Made by a program: the position numbers and the translations under genes | Notes under the pieces: generated by a model | What the model saw: only the letters and a program-made list of their open reading frames with translations | What the model was told of the DNA's origin: nothing | Database searches by the model: none | Part shown: piece after piece, positions 6,615-9,423 of the stretch | Numbering within the stretch: position 1 is the stretch's first letter | Layout: each line of letters starts with the position of its first letter | Assembly (NCBI GenBank): GCA_021443605.1 | Contig: JABUTQ010000229.1 | Coordinates: 1-9,423 of the forward strand | Direction of reading: 5' to 3' | DNA length: 9,423 nucleotides | DNA from: Bacteroidales bacterium | GTDB lineage: Bacteria; Bacteroidota; Bacteroidia; Bacteroidales; UBA932

Positions 6615-8012
6615 TTAGAAATGAAGATCCCGTTTCCCCTCTTTGACTGATTCAAGTCTCTTGATTACGGCAGCCTTGCGGACAGGGTCTGAAATCCTTG
6701 CAAGTTCCCGATCAATCTGCTCGAATCCCGCTTTTCTTGTCTCTTCGCCGGCATAATCTTCCAAATATTCCGCAAGGGTTAGAATTGCGTTGGGAGAGCA
6801 GAAATTGCCTATGAATCCGGGGATTGCAAACTCCATGAAATGTTCGCCGGTGCGCCCCATTCTGTAGCAGGATGTGCAGAAGCTCGGGATGAAATCGTTC
6901 CTGAGCAATTCGCAAATCACTTCGTCGAGGGAGCGAGTGTCACCCACCTGGAATTGCTCCTTGCTTAGTGTCTGCGATCCCTTTTCCTTCTGCTCGCTAT
7001 ATCCTCCTATTTCAAGATGCGTCCCTGCATCTATCTGTGATACACCAAATTGCATAAGCGCGTCGCGAATGCCTTTGTTCTCCCTTGCCGTCATTATCAA
7101 TCCGGTGTAGGGGACTGCGAGGCGGAGAATAGCCACAAGTTTCTTGAAGTCGTCATCCGAAACTTTCCAAGGCAGAGGGATGTCGATGTCGTTTGCCGGC
7201 TGCATCCTCGGGAAGCTGATGGTGTGCGGCCCCACGCCGAAAGTCTCTTTGAGGTGGATTGCGTGTGACACCAGTCCGAGCACTTCAAAACGCCAGTCGT
7301 AGAGTCCGAACAGAGCCCCGATGCCCATATCGTCTATACCTCCCTCGAAAGCGCGGTCCATTGCGCTCAGGCGCCACATATAATCCCCTTTCATTGTGCC
7401 GGAAGGGTGCATTGCCGCGTAAGTCTCGCGATGATATGTCTCTTGGAATACCTGGAATGTTCCGATTCCGGCAGCCTTAACCACTTTATATCCTTCGATG
7501 TCGAGCGGAGCAGCGTTGATGTTTACCCTGCGAATCTCGCCGTTGCCCGATTTGGTCTCATAGCAGGTACGTACAGTCTGCGCTATGTATTCCGGAGAAT
7601 ATATCGGACTCTCCCCATAAACGAGTATAAGCCTTTTATGTCCTTGATTTTCAAGTGATATAATTTCGTTTTTGAGCTCTTGCTCGGTCAGGGTTTTCCT
7701 TACTGTGGTCTTGGCCGATTTTCTGAATCCGCAATATCTGCAATCGTTGATGCAGTAGTTTCCCACGTACAGCGGGGCGAACAATACGATTCGGTTTCCA
7801 TAAATCTGTTTTTTTAGTGTCCTCGCTGTGTTGAATATCTCTTCCAACAAATCCTCAGACTTGACGGCTATGAGCGCTGCCGTCTCTTCGAGGTTCAAAG
7901 CCTCTTTGTTCAAGCTTTTTGCGAGAATCTCTTCAACTCGCTCCCTATCTTCGTGGGTGTTCTTTACGAGATTCTCAATCTTTTCCGTGTCGATAAAATC
8001 GATATATTTCAT
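6615..8012 (-). CDS. hydG: [FeFe]-hydrogenase H-cluster radical SAM maturase HydG (tyrosine lyase)
   Basis: 465 residues. HydG cleaves tyrosine with S-adenosylmethionine chemistry to p-cresol, CO and cyanide, and delivers an Fe(CO)2(CN) synthon for the active site of [FeFe]-hydrogenase. The radical SAM motif CxxxCxxC is seen as C87, C91 and C94 in CINDCRYCGF. The C-terminal motif CX2CX22C (C379, C382, C405) binds the auxiliary iron-sulphur cluster carrying the dangler iron. That motif separates HydG from its relative ThiH (thiamine pathway), which lacks it. The length fits HydG. I place the start at the ATG at 8012, one base after the ligA stop; a TTG 16 codons upstream would overlap ligA and adds nothing conserved. 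Its usual partners hydE, hydF and the hydrogenase itself are not in the window. A single maturase next to ligA and rel suggests that the rest of the hydrogenase set is encoded elsewhere. Confidence 0.96.
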   Translation of the reverse strand: MKYIDFIDTEKIENLVKNTHEDRERVEEILAKSLNKEALNLEETAALIAVKSEDLLEEIFNTARTLKKQIYGNRIVLFAPLYVGNYCINDCRYCGFRKSAKTTVRKTLTEQELKNEIISLENQGHKRLILVYGESPIYSPEYIAQTVRTCYETKSGNGEIRRVNINAAPLDIEGYKVVKAAGIGTFQVFQETYHRETYAAMHPSGTMKGDYMWRLSAMDRAFEGGIDDMGIGALFGLYDWRFEVLGLVSHAIHLKETFGVGPHTISFPRMQPANDIDIPLPWKVSDDDFKKLVAILRLAVPYTGLIMTARENKGIRDALMQFGVSQIDAGTHLEIGGYSEQKEKGSQTLSKEQFQVGDTRSLDEVICELLRNDFIPSFCTSCYRMGRTGEHFMEFAIPGFIGNFCSPNAILTLAEYLEDYAGEETRKAGFEQIDRELARISDPVRKAAVIKRLESVKEGKRDLHF

Positions 8013-8013
8013 C

Positions 8014-9423
8014 CTAATTTTTTGTCTTATTGATAATTTCAAATAATTCTTCTTCGCCAATCACAGCAATCGAAAGCTTTTCGGCTTTTTTCAGCTTTTC
8101 CGGGCCGGCCTTCTCTCCGGCAACGAGATAGTCTGTATTTCCGCTTACGCTGCCTGTGCATTTCCCTCCGTTGGCGGCGATAATCTGCTTGAGCTCGTCA
8201 CGCGGGATGGAGAAATTTCCCGAGATCACTATTGTCTTTCCGGCAAGTTTGTCAGATACAGAGGCAACCTCCGCCTGTTCGAAATTCAGGCCATAGCTTC
8301 TGAGGCTTTCAATCAGTGCGCTGTTTTCGGGGGAGTGGAAATAGCCCGAAACGGACTTTGCCATTATCTCTCCTATATCATCAATCTGGAGGAGTTCCTC
8401 TTCCGATGCGGCCGCGAGGGCATCGATATTTTTGAATGCTGAGGCGAGCACCTTGGCGTTTGTTTCTCCTATATGTCTGATTCCCAAGGCATACAGCACT
8501 CTGTGAAATGGCGTGGCCTTTGAGCTTTCAATGCTTTGCAAAAAGTTTTCTGCTGATTTTTCCTTCCAGCCATCAAGTGTCAGAAGCTGCTCTTTGCTCA
8601 ATTTATAGAAGTCATCGCATCTTTTGAGATATCCTTTTTCGTAGAGTACATCTATTGTGGCGTCTCCCGCTAAAATATCCATTGCCTTGCGGCTTGTGAA
8701 ATGGATTAAATTTCCTTTAATCTGAGTAGGGCAGCCGGATCTGTTCGGGCAATACCATCTTGCCTGGTCTTCGTCCCTTTCGAGAGGGGTTCCGCAATCG
8801 GGGCAATTCTTCGGGAAATCTGGCAGTTTGGCACCTGCAGGGCGTTTCTCCATACACACTGCTGTTATCTTTGGAATAATCTCTCCCCCTTTCTCAACAT
8901 ACACGTAATCACCTATATGGATATCGAGAATGTCCATCTGATCTTTATTGTGCAGGGTAGCCCGCTTGACAATCGTACCTGAAAGTGGCACCGGTTCCAA
9001 ATTGGCGACAGGGGTGACTGCCCCAGTTCTCCCCACCTGGTAGTCTATGCTGAGAATAGGAGTTACCGCCTGCTCCGGCTTGAATTTGAAAGCCGTAGCC
9101 CAACGGGGGGATTTTGCCGTGTATCCGAGTTGTCTTTGCAGTGCCAGTTCATTGACTTTTATCACGATGCCATCCGTGGCAAAGGGGAGTGTCTTTCTTT
9201 TCGAGTCCCAAATATCGATATAATCAATTGCTTCTTGGAGCGATGATACTACTGAAGAATATTCCGATACAGGAAGCCCCCAACTTGCGGCTGCTGCAAT
9301 TGCCTCGCTATGGAGAGCGAAGGGGAGATTCTCCCCGAGAATATGATAGAGTACGCATTCCAGCCCGCGTTCTGCGACAATTTCTGGGTCGGTCAGCTTG
9401 AGTGAGCCGGCGGCTGCATTCCT
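8014..9423 (-). CDS. ligA: NAD-dependent DNA ligase LigA (5' end cut by window edge)
   Basis: 469 codons are visible, open to the window edge; full-length LigA has about 670, so roughly 200 N-terminal residues, including the domain Ia and the AMP-accepting lysine (KxDG), lie outside. LigA seals nicks in replication and repair using NAD+. Visible parts in order: the end of the adenylation domain (RNAAAGSL at 1-8, then TDGIVIKVN with the conserved lysine at 89, and an AxxFKFKPEQA block); the OB fold (VGRTGAVTPVANLEPV through EKGGEIIPKI); a Cys4 zinc finger (C207, C210, C225, C231); helix-hairpin-helix repeats (about 270-370); and a C-terminal BRCT domain (about 393-463, LAGKTIVISGNFS). A GTG at 9165 falls inside the adenylation domain and is not the start. 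The TAG stop is one base before the hydG ATG, so the two are probably translationally coupled. Confidence 0.98.
   Translation of the reverse strand, partial: RNAAAGSLKLTDPEIVAERGLECVLYHILGENLPFALHSEAIAAAASWGLPVSEYSSVVSSLQEAIDYIDIWDSKRKTLPFATDGIVIKVNELALQRQLGYTAKSPRWATAFKFKPEQAVTPILSIDYQVGRTGAVTPVANLEPVPLSGTIVKRATLHNKDQMDILDIHIGDYVYVEKGGEIIPKITAVCMEKRPAGAKLPDFPKNCPDCGTPLERDEDQARWYCPNRSGCPTQIKGNLIHFTSRKAMDILAGDATIDVLYEKGYLKRCDDFYKLSKEQLLTLDGWKEKSAENFLQSIESSKATPFHRVLYALGIRHIGETNAKVLASAFKNIDALAAASEEELLQIDDIGEIMAKSVSGYFHSPENSALIESLRSYGLNFEQAEVASVSDKLAGKTIVISGNFSIPRDELKQIIAANGGKCTGSVSGNTDYLVAGEKAGPEKLKKAEKLSIAVIGEEELFEIINKTKN

Noticed and set aside
6615..8012. ThiH (tyrosine lyase of thiamine synthesis) as an alternative identity for the radical SAM protein
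   Set aside because: The C-terminal CX2CX22C motif for the second iron-sulphur cluster is present, which ThiH lacks, and no thiamine gene is nearby.
8013..8060. Longer hydG start at a TTG, overlapping the end of ligA
   Set aside because: The added 16 residues are encoded by bases that also encode the LigA C-terminus and carry nothing typical of HydG. The ATG at 8012, directly after the ligA stop, gives a normal-length HydG.
9163..9165. GTG as a possible start of a short ligase
   Set aside because: The frame stays open upstream to the window edge and encodes conserved adenylation-domain sequence (RNAAAGSL, TDGIVIKVN), so the gene continues beyond the window.
9322..9336. Perfect 7+1+7 inverted repeat GGGGAGATTCTCCCC inside ligA
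   Set aside because: It encodes ordinary LigA residues mid-gene, has no T-run after it, and a single 15-base palindrome in coding sequence can arise by chance.

Overview
The window is a single, fully coding, minus-strand gene run from what is most likely an anaerobic member of the Bacteroidales (Bacteroidota). Four features point there: the two-gene set of an SbsA-type Ig-like lipoprotein and a small outer-membrane beta-barrel protein, an IspG of the Bacteroidota/plant-type lineage, start sites without Shine-Dalgarno sequences at all but one gene, and an [FeFe]-hydrogenase maturase, which implies fermentative or anaerobic hydrogen metabolism. The organism call is inference from gene families; no rRNA or other marker that would settle it is present.

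In the direction of transcription (right to left) the order is: ligA, NAD-dependent DNA ligase (5' end outside the window, 8014-9423); hydG, H-cluster maturase (6615-8012); rel, bifunctional (p)ppGpp synthetase/hydrolase (4349-6577); an Ig-like lipoprotein of unknown role (2579-4339); a signal-peptide-bearing outer-membrane beta-barrel protein (1874-2578); ispG of the non-mevalonate isoprenoid pathway (568-1872); and a nitroreductase-family flavoprotein with a signal peptide (1-565, 3' end just outside the window). Successive gene gaps are 1, 37, 9 (or 0 with an alternative TTG start), 0, 1 and 2 bases. There is therefore no gene-free stretch of any size, no visible terminator and no convincing promoter. 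The run looks like one polycistronic unit whose promoter lies upstream of ligA, outside the window.

The products do not form one pathway. They cover DNA joining, hydrogenase cofactor assembly, the stringent response, the cell envelope, isoprenoid precursor synthesis and a probably exported flavoprotein. The run is better read as a dense housekeeping cluster than as a dedicated system. I saw no mobile element, CRISPR array, tRNA, rRNA, phage gene or defence gene, and I do not see a new biological system. The points most worth a second look are a shortened insert domain in IspG, hydG standing apart from other visible hyd genes, a canonical Shine-Dalgarno sequence only in front of rel, and the export signal on the nitroreductase.
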